NCBI GenBank assembly: GCA_023418995.1
Contig: JAEZYP010000044.1
Coordinates: 186,001 to 250,000 of the forward strand
Origin: Bacillota bacterium
GTDB lineage: Bacteria; Bacillota; Clostridia; Oscillospirales; Acutalibacteraceae
Length of the DNA stretch: 64,000 nt
Direction of reading: 5' to 3'
The position numbers were made by a program, and so were the translations under genes. Positions 54,265 through 64,000 of this stretch are shown here, piece by piece. Positions within the stretch are counted from its first letter, which is position 1, and each line of letters begins with the position of its first letter. The notes below the pieces were generated by a model. The model was not told the DNA's origin. It saw nothing but the letters and a program-made list of their open reading frames with translations, and did no database searches.

Positions 54265-55416
54265 ATGTTGATAATCAATGCAAAAATATATACGATGGTC
54301 AGAGGGACCATAGAAAACGGCTGGATTCGCATAAAGGACGGAAGGATACTGTCGCTTGGAGCTATGCCGGTGGAGCCGCAAGGAGAAGATAACATTGTCG
54401 ATGTTAAGGGTGCCGGAGTATACCCCGGATTCATCGATGCACATACACACCTGGGAATGTGGGAGGATGGCCTGGCCTTTGAAGGCGATGACGGCAATGA
54501 GGAAACCGATCCGGCTACACCGCAGCTCAGGGCTATCGATGCAATCAATCCAATTGACCGCTGTTTTGCTGAGGCGCTTGCGGCAGGGATTACAACCGTA
54601 GTTACCGGTCCTGGAAGCGCGAATCCGATTGGTGGGCAGCTGGCGGCGATTAAAACCTATGGCACCTGTATTGATGATATGATTGTGAAAGCTCCGATTG
54701 CTGTAAAAATGGCTTTGGGAGAAAATCCCAAGTCTGTGTATCACGGAAAAAATCAGTCTCCGTCTACCCGTATGGCCACCGCTTCTATTATCCGTGAGGA
54801 GCTTTTTAAAGCGAAACGATACCTGGAGGATTTGAAAAGATCACAGGAGGATGAGGATTTTGAAGCTCCGGAATTTGATATGAAGTGCGAAGCGCTGCTT
54901 CCGGTATTAAGTGGTGAAATCGAAGCTCATTTTCATGCGCACCGTTCCGACGATATTTTCACCGCGATTCGGATTGCCAGGGAGTTTCATCTGAATTATG
55001 TGATTGTTCATGGTACGGAAGGGCATCTTATCACAGACGGACTAAAAGAGAATCATGCCCGGGTACTGGCAGGACCGTTTTTCTGTGACCGTTCCAAGCC
55101 GGAGCTGAGGAACCTAACGCCTTCAAATCCCGGAATGCTGGCGAAGGCAGGTATTTTGACTGCGATCATTACGGATCATCCGGTCGTTCCCCTTCAATAT
55201 CTTCCAATGTGCGCGGGCTTGGCGGTTCGGGAGGGGATGGATCGCGAGGAAGCCTTAAAGGCAATTACCATCAATCCGGCGGTAATCTGCAATATTGCGG
55301 ATCGGGTTGGTTCTATCGAGCCTGGCAAAGATGCAGATCTGGTGGTGTTTGATACAGATCCGCTGGAAATGGCTTCAAAGCCAAGATTCATAATCGCAAA
55401 AGGGAATCTAATATAA
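54265..55416 (+). CDS. Amidohydrolase (imidazolonepropionase-like)
   Basis: 383 residues. Metal-dependent amidohydrolase with a beta-sandwich start (MLIINAKIYTMVRGTIENGWIRI) and TIM barrel. Ligands H60 and H62 are in GFIDAHTHLG; further candidates are the His in HFHAHRSDD, HGTEGH and the Asp in ITDHP. The C-terminal GSIEPGKDADLVVFDTDPLE is typical. A lysine in KMALGENPKS may bridge two metals. The substrate is unknown; no histidine-degradation genes are nearby. GGAGGAAA precedes the ATG. It is followed closely by the fumarase subunit gene. Confidence 0.88.
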   Translation: MLIINAKIYTMVRGTIENGWIRIKDGRILSLGAMPVEPQGEDNIVDVKGAGVYPGFIDAHTHLGMWEDGLAFEGDDGNEETDPATPQLRAIDAINPIDRCFAEALAAGITTVVTGPGSANPIGGQLAAIKTYGTCIDDMIVKAPIAVKMALGENPKSVYHGKNQSPSTRMATASIIREELFKAKRYLEDLKRSQEDEDFEAPEFDMKCEALLPVLSGEIEAHFHAHRSDDIFTAIRIAREFHLNYVIVHGTEGHLITDGLKENHARVLAGPFFCDRSKPELRNLTPSNPGMLAKAGILTAIITDHPVVPLQYLPMCAGLAVREGMDREEALKAITINPAVICNIADRVGSIEPGKDADLVVFDTDPLEMASKPRFIIAKGNLI

Positions 55417-55428
55417 CGAGGGATTAAT

Positions 55429-56271
55429 ATGAGAGAAATAGATGCTTCACGGATTACTTCTTCCATTAAACAGCTCTGCATTGAAGCAAACCGCATTCTG
55501 CCCGGCGATCTGGAGAATTGTATTGCCACCGCCGCAGAAAAAGAGACCTCCGTTTTGGGAAAATCTATCCTGTGTGATTTGTGTGAAAACATGAACGCAG
55601 CGCGCCAGTTAAGCATTCCTGTGTGCCAGGATACCGGGATGGCGGTCATCTTTGCTGAGGTAGGGCAGGAGGTACATATCACCGGGGGTTTATTTGAGGA
55701 TGCGGTTAACGAAGGTGTAAGGCAGGGTTATGTGGAAGGGTTGTTGCGCTGTTCTGTGGTAGCAGACCCAATTCGTCGGGGGAATACCGGAGACAACACG
55801 CCGGCAATTCTTCATACCCGTATTGTGCCGGGCGACAAAATTACCTTGCAGGTTGCCCCGAAAGGATTTGGAAGCGAAAATATGAGCCAAATCAAAATGT
55901 TTACCCCTTCCGCGAGTGTGGAGGATATTATCGGCTTTGTGTTGGAAACCGTGAAAACTGCCGGCAGCAATCCGTGCCCGCCGATGGTATTAGGCGTGGG
56001 GATCGGCGGCGATTTCGAGAAATGTGCGGCTTTGGCAAAGCAGGCGTTGTGCCGCCCGGTTTCCGAGCGGAACAGTGACCCGTATTATGAGGATCTTGAA
56101 AAAGTCATGCTGGAACGAATCAATAAGCTGAATATCGGACCACAGGGGTTTGGGGGCATTACGACAGCGCTGTGTGTCAACATTGAGACCTTCCCGACTC
56201 ATATCGCCGGGCTGCCTGTTTCGGTAAATGTTGGCTGTCATGTTACAAGGCATAAAGGTATGATTTTGTAA
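55429..56271 (+). CDS. Fumarate hydratase class I, alpha subunit
   Basis: 280 residues. Iron-sulfur hydro-lyase domain equal to the N-terminal part of FumA or to TtdA. The [4Fe-4S] cysteines are visible at C66 (VCQDTG), C183 (NPCPPMVLG) and C270 (CHVTRHKG). It needs a beta subunit for activity, but no beta gene follows; the next gene is hpf. Either the partner is elsewhere or it was lost. The substrate could be fumarate/malate or tartrate; fumarate is more likely. It starts 12 nt after the amidohydrolase. Confidence 0.88.
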   Translation: MREIDASRITSSIKQLCIEANRILPGDLENCIATAAEKETSVLGKSILCDLCENMNAARQLSIPVCQDTGMAVIFAEVGQEVHITGGLFEDAVNEGVRQGYVEGLLRCSVVADPIRRGNTGDNTPAILHTRIVPGDKITLQVAPKGFGSENMSQIKMFTPSASVEDIIGFVLETVKTAGSNPCPPMVLGVGIGGDFEKCAALAKQALCRPVSERNSDPYYEDLEKVMLERINKLNIGPQGFGGITTALCVNIETFPTHIAGLPVSVNVGCHVTRHKGMIL

Positions 56272-56417
56272 TGAGAGCATTGAATGACCATTTTTGTATA
56301 ATCTAGTGATTATTAAATTAAAAAAAATTAAATGCTTCCATTTATTTGGTTATTATGTTATATTATAGGTAATGGATCTTCTTTTCATCCAAGTATTTAG
56401 ATTAAGGAGATGTTGGT

Positions 56418-56957
56418 ATGAGGATTACTATTACCGGCAGAAAAGTTAATTTAAGAGACAATTTCAAAGACTTGGCAAAGAGAAAGCTATCACGTTTCGA
56501 TCGGATTTTTGATGAAGACGCGGATGCAAATATTGTGGTAACAGTTGAAAAGAATCGCCAGACCGTAGAAATCACCGTATTATCGCGCGGAATGATATAT
56601 CGGGCGGAGGCCACGGATTTTGAGATGAACGACGCGCTTGACCATGTGGTCAGCTCGCTTGCCAGACAGATCCGCAAAAATAAGAGCAGACTGGATAAGC
56701 AGATTCATTCCAGCGCCCTGGATCAATATGTACAGGAGTATCTTCACAGTGCGGAGGATGAGGAAAGCGGAGAATACAATATTGTCCGCACCAAGCATTT
56801 CTTTATTAAACCGCTGAGTATTGACGAAGCAATCCTGCAGATGAACATGCTGGGACATCAGTTTTTTATGTTCCGAAACGGTGGAAGCGGGGAAATCAAT
56901 GTGGTTTACAGACGTAAAGACGGGAACTACGGATTATTGGAGCCTGATGTGGAATAA
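56418..56957 (+). CDS. hpf: Ribosome hibernation promoting factor, long form
   Basis: 179 residues. The N-terminal S30AE domain (MRITITGRKVNLRDNFKDLAKRKLSRFDRIF) binds the 30S decoding site. The C-terminal domain (about 120-179, VRTKHFFIKPLSIDEAILQMNMLGHQFFMFRN) dimerises to form 100S ribosomes. Long form as in most Firmicutes. TAAGGAGATG precedes the ATG. A possible promoter TTCCAT-N17-TATATT lies at 56336-56364. Confidence 0.96.
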   Translation: MRITITGRKVNLRDNFKDLAKRKLSRFDRIFDEDADANIVVTVEKNRQTVEITVLSRGMIYRAEATDFEMNDALDHVVSSLARQIRKNKSRLDKQIHSSALDQYVQEYLHSAEDEESGEYNIVRTKHFFIKPLSIDEAILQMNMLGHQFFMFRNGGSGEINVVYRRKDGNYGLLEPDVE

Positions 56958-57006
56958 TGAAGATACCGCTTTGGGGTATCAATTTATTTTGTAATCTGTT
57001 TTTGCT

Positions 57007-57035
57007 GGGGCTGCGGTTTTACGCAGCCCCATTTT
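57007..57035 (+). terminator. Terminator after hpf
   Basis: GGGGCTGCG pairs with CGCAGCCCC, 6-nt loop, followed by ATTTTAT. Strong stem, short T tract. Confidence 0.65.
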
Positions 57036-57062
57036 ATGAGAAAATATAAGATGGAGTTATTT

Positions 57063-58181
57063 ATGGAAGATTTTAAACTGGTTTGTCCCTGCCTTCTTGG
57101 AGTGGAAGGCCTAGTAGCCGATGAATTAAGACAAATGGATGCAAAAAATGTAGAACCGCAAAATGGCAGAGTAGTTTTTGATGGCTCTGATGAAATGATT
57201 GCCAGAGCAAATATCGGCTCTCGGTATGGAGAGAGGATTTTGATTCAAACGGCCAATTTTGAGGCCCGAAGCTTTGAAGAGCTCTTTCAGGGAGTGAAGG
57301 CGGTTCCTTGGGAACGCTGGATCGGGAAAAGTGACGCGTTCCCGGTAAAAGGAAGAAGCCTCAATTCAAAATTGACCAGTATTCCGGACTGTCAGGCAAT
57401 CATTAAAAAGGCGATTGTCGAAAGATTGAAGCTGAAGTACCATGTGAATTGGTTTGAAGAAACCGGACCTCTTCATCAGATCCAGTTTTTGATCATGAAG
57501 GACACTGTCAGCGTCATGATAGATACCTCGGGTGCGGGGCTTCATAAGCGAGGCTACCGCGCAAATTCAACCGAGGCTCCCATCAAAGAGACGCTCGCTG
57601 CTTCTATGGCGTATCTTGCGCGCGTTAGGCGCGACGCGAATTTTATTGATCCGTTCTGCGGCTCCGGTACGATTTTGATTGAAGCGGCATTATATGCTCT
57701 AAATATCGCGCCCGGCATGCAGCGTCATTTCTCGGCGGAACGCTGGACGAATATAGAGAAAAGTGTTTGGCAGAAGGAAAAGATGCGCGCACAGGATTTG
57801 ATTCGGCGCGATGCAACATTTACTGCTCACGGCTACGATATCGACGGCGCTGCTGTTTCACTTACGCTGGAAAATGCGCGAAAAGCCGGGGTTATTGCTA
57901 ATATTCACGCAGAAAAGCGGGATATAGCGGATTTTGACCCGGTTGGGGAATACGGCTGTGTTATTTGCAACCCGCCATATGGTGAGCGCCTTTTGGATAT
58001 CCGTCAAGCGGAAGAACTTTACAGGATAATGGGGAGGGTATTTGAGCAGAAACATGGTTGGAGTTATTCTGTCATAAGCCCGGATGAAACCTTTGAGGAA
58101 TGCTTCGGCAGAAAATCAGATCGCAGAAGAAAGCTATATAACGGAATGATTAAATGCCAGCTTTATATGTTTTATAAATAG
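57063..58181 (+). CDS. THUMP-domain class I RNA methyltransferase (RlmL/YpsC-like)
   Basis: 372 residues. An N-terminal THUMP domain (about 50-155) binds RNA; the catalytic UPF0020 domain has the SAM loop FIDPFCGSGTILIEAAL and the N6-/N2-type motif ICNPPYGERL. This fits the YpsC group, related to the RlmL half that makes m2G in 23S rRNA. ATG 57063 has GGAG 6 nt upstream; ATG 57036 lies next to the hpf terminator and lacks a site. Target nucleotide not known. Confidence 0.9.
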   Translation: MEDFKLVCPCLLGVEGLVADELRQMDAKNVEPQNGRVVFDGSDEMIARANIGSRYGERILIQTANFEARSFEELFQGVKAVPWERWIGKSDAFPVKGRSLNSKLTSIPDCQAIIKKAIVERLKLKYHVNWFEETGPLHQIQFLIMKDTVSVMIDTSGAGLHKRGYRANSTEAPIKETLAASMAYLARVRRDANFIDPFCGSGTILIEAALYALNIAPGMQRHFSAERWTNIEKSVWQKEKMRAQDLIRRDATFTAHGYDIDGAAVSLTLENARKAGVIANIHAEKRDIADFDPVGEYGCVICNPPYGERLLDIRQAEELYRIMGRVFEQKHGWSYSVISPDETFEECFGRKSDRRRKLYNGMIKCQLYMFYK

Positions 58182-58213
58182 AAGGTTGACGAACAGTATT
58201 CAGGAGGCATAAC

Positions 58214-59116
58214 ATGCGTTATGTATTTATTGTGAATCCTTCCGCTGGGAAAGCAAATCCCTATCATACCGTTTTTCCGCTCATTCAGGAATATTGCCGT
58301 ACGAATAACTTGGATTATGTGTGCCACATCACCAGCCGTCCTTTGCAGGCCACCGAGCTTGCCCGCAAGCAGGGAGAAAAGGGGGACGAGGTCCGCATCT
58401 ATGGAGTCGGCGGAGACGGTACACTGAGCGAGGTAGCCGCTGGCGTAGTCGGGATGAGTAATGTCGAGGTTGGGGTTATTCCGTGCGGCTCCGGTAATGA
58501 TTATGTAAAAACCTTCGGCAGAATAGAAAGCTTTTTGTCTATGGAAAAGCAGGTTGCAGCGAAATCGCAAAAAGTAGATATGATTCAGTCTGAAGGGAAT
58601 CTTTCCATTAATTTATGCTCGATTGGATTGGATGCAAAGGTCGCCTATGAAATGGTTCGGTTTCGAAGGGTCCCGCTCTTGAATGGACCAATGGCCTATA
58701 ATCTGGCTTTGGTCAAGGTTTTAATGGGGAAGATCGGGAGTCAATTGAAGGTAACAATCGACGGGATAAAAGAATTTGAAGGCGAATATCTATTTGCGCT
58801 TGCTGGAAGCGGCAGATATTACGGAGGGGGCTATTGTGGAGCTCCGATGGCCGTTCCCGATGACGGCATGCTGGATTTTATCCTGATTAAAAAGCCGCCG
58901 TTTCGTAAAATTCCACAGCTGGTTAAAATTTATAAAGAGGGCAGGCATATTAACTCGCCGAAGTTTAAGGACTTTTTGATCTATTGCCGCGGCAAAGAAA
59001 TGTGTGTATCCTCGTTTAAACCTGTAATCGCGAATTATGACGGGGAATGCAGGGCCATTGAGCAGGTATCTTTCAAAATAGTTCCCAATGCGGTTCGCTT
59101 TATTATTCCCGAATAA
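58214..59116 (+). CDS. Diacylglycerol kinase family lipid kinase
   Basis: 300 residues. DAGK catalytic domain with nucleotide motif GVGGDGTLSEVAAG and GSGNDYVKTFG, plus AGSGRYYGGGYCGAPMAVPDDG in the C-terminal domain. Belongs to the YegS/DgkB/BmrU group that phosphorylates diacylglycerol or related lipids, recycling them into phospholipid. Substrate not settled. AGGAGG precedes the ATG. Confidence 0.92.
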   Translation: MRYVFIVNPSAGKANPYHTVFPLIQEYCRTNNLDYVCHITSRPLQATELARKQGEKGDEVRIYGVGGDGTLSEVAAGVVGMSNVEVGVIPCGSGNDYVKTFGRIESFLSMEKQVAAKSQKVDMIQSEGNLSINLCSIGLDAKVAYEMVRFRRVPLLNGPMAYNLALVKVLMGKIGSQLKVTIDGIKEFEGEYLFALAGSGRYYGGGYCGAPMAVPDDGMLDFILIKKPPFRKIPQLVKIYKEGRHINSPKFKDFLIYCRGKEMCVSSFKPVIANYDGECRAIEQVSFKIVPNAVRFIIPE

Positions 59117-59214
59117 TACATATCGCTCATTAACTCCAAAGCCACCATCCATTAGTTGTCTTTTTCGTATGGCAGCAGCCTGCCTTACTCTTCGCTTTGC
59201 AGCACAAAAATTAT

Positions 59215-59247
59215 AGAATATCCCGGATGTTTTGTCCGGGATATTCT
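59215..59247 (+). terminator. Hairpin terminator after the lipid kinase gene
   Basis: Perfect 13-bp stem AGAATATCCCGGA with TCCGGGATATTCT, 7-nt loop; the T tract is weak. Confidence 0.6.
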
Positions 59248-59333
59248 TGTTGTCATCCGAAAACTCCCGGCTATGCCGGGAGTTCCGAAAAAGCTTTAGC
59301 GTTGAGTAAAAGCGGCAATTTTTATATCAGGAT

Positions 59334-59370
59334 AAGATAGCCGTAGGAAAACGGGCTGTCTTTGTATTTT
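59334..59370 (+). terminator. Second terminator-like hairpin
   Basis: AAGATAGCC-GT pairs with ACGGGCTGTCTT (one bulge, one G-T) and is followed by TTTGTATTTT. Confidence 0.5.
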
Positions 59371-59567
59371 GCATACTTCCTGTGAGGGGGGCGTAGGGGA
59401 TCGTCGCAGCTATAAGAAAACTCATTGCACCTTGAAAACCAATCGGTTCAAGGCATTGCCAGCATATGGAGAGCTTGCAGCTATCCCGGGGTACTGTTTT
59501 TGAATTACATAGATAAATGTGAAATTGTAAATAATTTATTAAATTCCATTATTTATTGAAAAATGTA

Positions 59568-59596
59568 TTGATTTTTTACGTGCAAGTATATAAAAT
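59568..59596 (+). promoter_or_regulatory. SigA promoter of groES-groEL
   Basis: TTGATT, 17-bp spacer, TAAAAT. The start site would fall at the CIRCE operator. Confidence 0.72.
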
Positions 59597-59601
59597 AGTA
59601 T

Positions 59602-59628
59602 TTAGCACTCCAAGGCAATGAGTGCTAA
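59602..59628 (+). promoter_or_regulatory. CIRCE operator (HrcA binding site)
   Basis: Perfect consensus TTAGCACTC-N9-GAGTGCTAA directly after the promoter. HrcA represses groESL here and is released on heat shock. hrcA is not in the window. Confidence 0.97.
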
Positions 59629-59647
59629 AATAAATTGTTAATTTTAA

Positions 59648-59944
<297 letters not shown>

Positions 59945-59977
59945 TATTATTAAATAGAATTGAATTGGAGGAAATAG

Positions 59978-61612
<1,635 letters not shown>

Positions 61613-61983
61613 TTTCTACAGATATGTTTTAGAGCGGATGTCTTTATGGCATCCGTTCTTTTTTTATGTGCCTGTTCATATAATACTTATAATATGTCCG
61701 CGTATTGAAGAAAATCAAACTAATTTCGGACAATCATCTTGGTAGACCCGTCCTCTTTGAAAATTTTTAAAAGCATAAAATTACCTGAATTAAAGAAAAA
61801 GTTGAAGATTTAGGGAATTCCTTCAATCCGACAAGCCTTGCTTAGATTGGATTCAATTCATGGAGTAGATATCATAAACTGCGCGAATTAAGTCAAAATC
61901 AGGCGATTTTGGGACATTGGCGAACTTGTGTTCCTTTATGCTTCATGTTAATATAATTGTATATTAAAGAAAGGAGATATGAT
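61613..61983 (+). other. 371-bp intergenic region groEL-nfeD
   Basis: Terminator at 61631-61666, then about 290 AT-rich bases without an intact gene. One frame around 61753-61887 reads like broken coding sequence (short protein-like runs split by stops) and could be a decayed gene; this is weak. AAGGAG at 61971-61976 serves the next gene. Confidence 0.5.
61631..61666 (+). terminator. Intrinsic terminator after groEL
   Basis: AGAGCGGATG pairs with GCATCCGTTCT across a short loop, followed by T7. Confidence 0.87.
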
Positions 61984-62421
61984 GTGGGGAATTTCTTACC
62001 ATATCTGTGGCTTGCGGTTATTATCTTAGCGATCATAGCAGAAGCTGCCACGGTGCAGTTAGTCTCGATCTGGTTTGTTGTGGGCGGAATCGGTGCTTTA
62101 GTTGCGACTCTGTGCGGCGCTGATTTATGGGTGTCGGTTTTGATTTTTATTCTGCTGACGGTATTGTCTTTGGTCTGTACCCGGCCGTTCATCCGAAAGC
62201 TTTTGTCCTTTAAAAAGGAAGACACAAACGCGGGGCGATATATTGGAGAAGACGGCATTGTGATTGCCGAAATCAACAATACGCTTGGCGTTGGTCAGGT
62301 AAAGGTGCGCGGAAGCGTATGGACCGCACGAAGCGAAGATAACACAGTCGTTCCTGCCGGCATAAGCGTAACCGTAAAATCAATCGAGGGTGTTAAACTC
62401 ATTGTAGAGGTACAAAAATAA
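61984..62421 (+). CDS. NfeD family membrane protein
   Basis: 145 residues. Two to three membrane segments in the first 70 residues, then a cytoplasmic OB-fold NfeD domain (VGQVKVRGSVWTARSEDNTVVPAGISVTVKSIEGVKLIVE). Short NfeD proteins pair with SPFH/stomatin-like proteins, here the next gene. GTG 61984 has AAGGAG 7 nt upstream; ATG codons close by are in another frame. Confidence 0.9.
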   Translation: MGNFLPYLWLAVIILAIIAEAATVQLVSIWFVVGGIGALVATLCGADLWVSVLIFILLTVLSLVCTRPFIRKLLSFKKEDTNAGRYIGEDGIVIAEINNTLGVGQVKVRGSVWTARSEDNTVVPAGISVTVKSIEGVKLIVEVQK

Positions 62422-62446
62422 ATTATATTAGGAGGATATTAAAACT

Positions 62447-63358
62447 ATGGGTCCTGAAATATTTTTAATTGCTTTAATTATCATCGTGCTGATCATTGTC
62501 ATTTCAAATATCAAGGTTGTTCCGCAGGCTCACGCCTATGTTATGGAACGCCTGGGCGCTTACAGCAGTACATGGTCAACCGGCCTTCATGTAAAGATTC
62601 CTTTTGTTGATAAAATTTCAAGGAAGGTATCCTTGAAGGAGCAGGTTATTGATTTTCCACCGCAGCCGGTTATAACCAAGGATAATGTAACCATGCAGAT
62701 TGATACGGTCGTTTATTTTCAGATTACCGACCCGAAGCTTTATGCCTACGGTGTGGAGCGTCCGGTTTCCGCGATTGAAAATCTGTCCGCAACTACGCTT
62801 CGTAATATCATCGGTGAGCTGGAGCTTGATCATACGCTGACATCCCGCGATGTTATCAATACAAAAATCCGCATTACTCTTGATGAAGCGACGGATGCCT
62901 GGGGTATTAAAGTAAACCGTGTGGAATTGAAAAATATTGTGCCGCCGAGAGAAATTCAGGAATCTATGGAAAAGCAAATGAAGGCTGAGCGGGAACGCCG
63001 CGCTCAAATTTTAACGGCGGAAGGTGAAAAAAGCAGCGCGATTTTGATTGCAGAAGGCGAGAAGGAATCTGCTATCCTGCGCGCGGAAGCGGTAAAAGAG
63101 ACAAAAATTCGCGAGGCTCAGGGTGAGGCGGAAGCAATCCTGCTTGTACAGCAATCCCTTGCGGATAGTATCAAGCTTCTCAATCAAGCAAATCCGAACG
63201 ACAAGGTTATCGCAATCAAGAGTCTGGAGGCTTTCGGCAAAGCGGCGGATGGCAGGGCAACAAAGCTGATTATTCCTTCCAACATCCAATCCTTTGCAGG
63301 TTTGGCGGCTTCCATTAAGGAATTGGTATCGGATATTCCCAATAACTCGAATGAATAA
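62447..63358 (+). CDS. SPFH/stomatin-like membrane protein (QmcA type)
   Basis: 303 residues. N-terminal membrane anchor (IFLIALIIIVLIIVISNIKVV), SPFH/Band 7 domain (25-180, with VERPVSAIENLSATTLRNIIGELELDHTLTSRD), then a coiled coil rich in A and E (MKAERERRAQILTAEGEKSSAILIAEGEKE). Such proteins form large membrane cages or microdomains with NfeD partners and can hold membrane proteases. AGGAGG precedes the ATG, 25 nt after nfeD. Confidence 0.94.
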   Translation: MGPEIFLIALIIIVLIIVISNIKVVPQAHAYVMERLGAYSSTWSTGLHVKIPFVDKISRKVSLKEQVIDFPPQPVITKDNVTMQIDTVVYFQITDPKLYAYGVERPVSAIENLSATTLRNIIGELELDHTLTSRDVINTKIRITLDEATDAWGIKVNRVELKNIVPPREIQESMEKQMKAERERRAQILTAEGEKSSAILIAEGEKESAILRAEAVKETKIREAQGEAEAILLVQQSLADSIKLLNQANPNDKVIAIKSLEAFGKAADGRATKLIIPSNIQSFAGLAASIKELVSDIPNNSNE

Positions 63359-63502
63359 TGACATAATCAACAATTTTATTGATTCCTTTGATGCTACATC
63401 ACATTAACTAAACAAAATTAAACTTTTGGCTTTTCATCTATTGAATTTACTGCCATAATCACCTACAATAAATATAGAATGTGTTTTGGGAGGTAAGTGC
63501 AA

Positions 63503-63598
63503 TGACAGTATCTTCCGTTGTAAAAAACAGTGGAGATTGTGCTGCAAACTGCCTTATTGCGTCAATCTTTACCATTAAAATCCAGGCTACGATGTAGA
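63503..63598 (+). CDS. 31-residue small ORF before purE
   Basis: ATG 63503 is preceded by GGGAGGTAAGTG at ideal distance. The peptide (MTVSSVVKNSGDCAANCLIA...) has two cysteines and a hydrophobic second half. Its stop codon lies inside the terminator hairpin at 63585-63620, 57 nt before purE. It may be a leader peptide or a short independent peptide. No match is recognised. It does not contain a run of regulatory codons. Confidence 0.5.
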
Positions 63599-63620
63599 TT
63601 CGTCGTAGCCTCTTTTTTTG
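63585..63620 (+). terminator. Intrinsic terminator between the small ORF and purE
   Basis: Perfect 9-bp stem AGGCTACGA with TCGTAGCCT, 10-nt loop, then CTTTTTTT. It either ends the small ORF transcript or attenuates purE. Confidence 0.9.
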
Positions 63621-63654
63621 GTAAACCAAAAAATAGTTTTAGGAGTGTGCAAAA

Positions 63655-64000
63655 TGGCAGTAAAAAAAGTAGCAGTCATTATGGGCAGCGACAGCGATTT
63701 CGCGGTAGTTGCTCCCGCAATAAAGAGGCTGAAATCTTTTCATGTTCCGGTTGAGGTTCATGTGATGTCGGCTCACCGTACCCCTGAGGCGGCCGCGGCG
63801 TTTTCCGCTTCCGCTGCGGAAAACGGATTCGGCGTCGTTATTGCCGCGGCAGGCAAAGCAGCGCATCTGGCAGGTGTTCTGGCGGCTCATACCACGTTGC
63901 CGGTTATTGGAATTCCGGTTAAATCCTCGACACTCGATGGTCTGGATGCCTTGCTGGCAACAGTTCAGATGCCAAGCGGAATTCCTGTGGCAACCGTTGC
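63655..64000 (+). CDS. purE: N5-carboxyaminoimidazole ribonucleotide mutase PurE, 5' part
   Basis: 115 residues before the window end; the family length is about 160. Step 6b of purine synthesis. Signatures: IMGSDSDF (CO2/nucleotide site), MSAHRTPEAA with the catalytic His, AAGKAAHLAGVLAAHT and GIPVKSSTLDGLDALLATVQMPSGIPVATV. AGGAGTG precedes the ATG. It is about 23 kb from purC/purF/purB, so the purine genes are split. A terminator lies directly upstream. Confidence 0.96.

Noticed and set aside
53988..54392. 134-codon frame spanning the yabR end and the amidohydrolase start
   Set aside because: It crosses a strong terminator and a REP-like repeat and overlaps two real genes in other frames.
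59215..59370. CRISPR-like repeats suggested by several hairpins
   Set aside because: The hairpins differ in sequence and are not evenly spaced; no repeat-spacer pattern and no cas gene.
61753..61887. Decayed gene after groEL
   Set aside because: Short protein-like runs occur in one frame, but they are interrupted by stops and match no family I recognise, so it was not called a pseudogene.

Overview
The window looks like chromosomal core sequence of a spore-forming anaerobic Firmicute of class Clostridia, most likely Oscillospirales/Ruminococcaceae. Pointers are the IspH-ribosomal protein S1 fusion, a full spoIIIA operon, YunB/YabP/YabQ/SpoVB-type sporulation proteins, the LL-diaminopimelate aminotransferase route to lysine, a glnA-linked ANTAR antiterminator, frequent TTG starts and strong AGGAGG ribosome binding sites. 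Almost every gene is on the plus strand. The exceptions are one insertion sequence and one small ORF.

Layout. 1-5.3 kb: end of plsC, the ispH-rpsA fusion, yunB, ligA. 5.6-10.5 kb: spoIIIAA-AH, the mother-cell side of the forespore feeding-tube channel. 10.7-14.4 kb: nusB, a short TsaD/Kae1 paralogue, xseA, xseB, ispA. 14.4-15.5 kb: a 1,062-bp insertion sequence with a 26-bp target duplication. 15.6-19.3 kb: rplU-prp-rpmA, obgE, mrnC, a YitT protein. 19.4-25.7 kb: a small minus-strand ORF, an RsmF-like methyltransferase, ilvE, a pseudouridine synthase and a polar amino-acid ABC transporter. 26-31.3 kb: luxS, a LysM/G5/M23 cell-wall hydrolase behind a WalR-like box, murA, walJ, rlmH. 31.5-48.6 kb: glnA with its ANTAR regulator, dapF, dapL, carAB, purC, purF, purB, purA, glmS, guaA. 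49-54 kb: a SpoVB-like flippase, mazG, hup, rqcP, yabP, yabQ, divIC, yabR. 54.2-64 kb: an amidohydrolase, a fumarase alpha subunit, hpf, an RNA methyltransferase, a lipid kinase, groES-groEL with CIRCE, an NfeD/SPFH pair, a 31-codon ORF and the start of purE.

How the genes fit together. The 31-49 kb block brings glutamine synthetase and its presumed regulator next to four glutamine-amidotransferase genes (carA, purF, glmS, guaA), that is, glutamine production beside its main biosynthetic uses. The 50.8-54 kb block follows the Bacillus yabN-yabR order, with a HU gene inserted. It links nucleotide clean-up, ribosome rescue, spore coat/cortex formation and division.

I found no phage, CRISPR array, tRNA, rRNA, toxin-antitoxin or recognisable defence system, and no clear multi-gene system of unknown type. 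The less explained signals are regulatory or structural. They are an internal ribosome binding site at the ispH/rpsA junction, the long target duplication that preserved the rplU promoter, a perfect 36-bp palindrome in the transposase gene, folded leaders before purA and glmS, the WalR-like box, a promoter-overlapping inverted repeat before the amino-acid transporter, and the short ORF/terminator unit before purE. All coordinates and motifs were read by eye. No database search or folding program was run.
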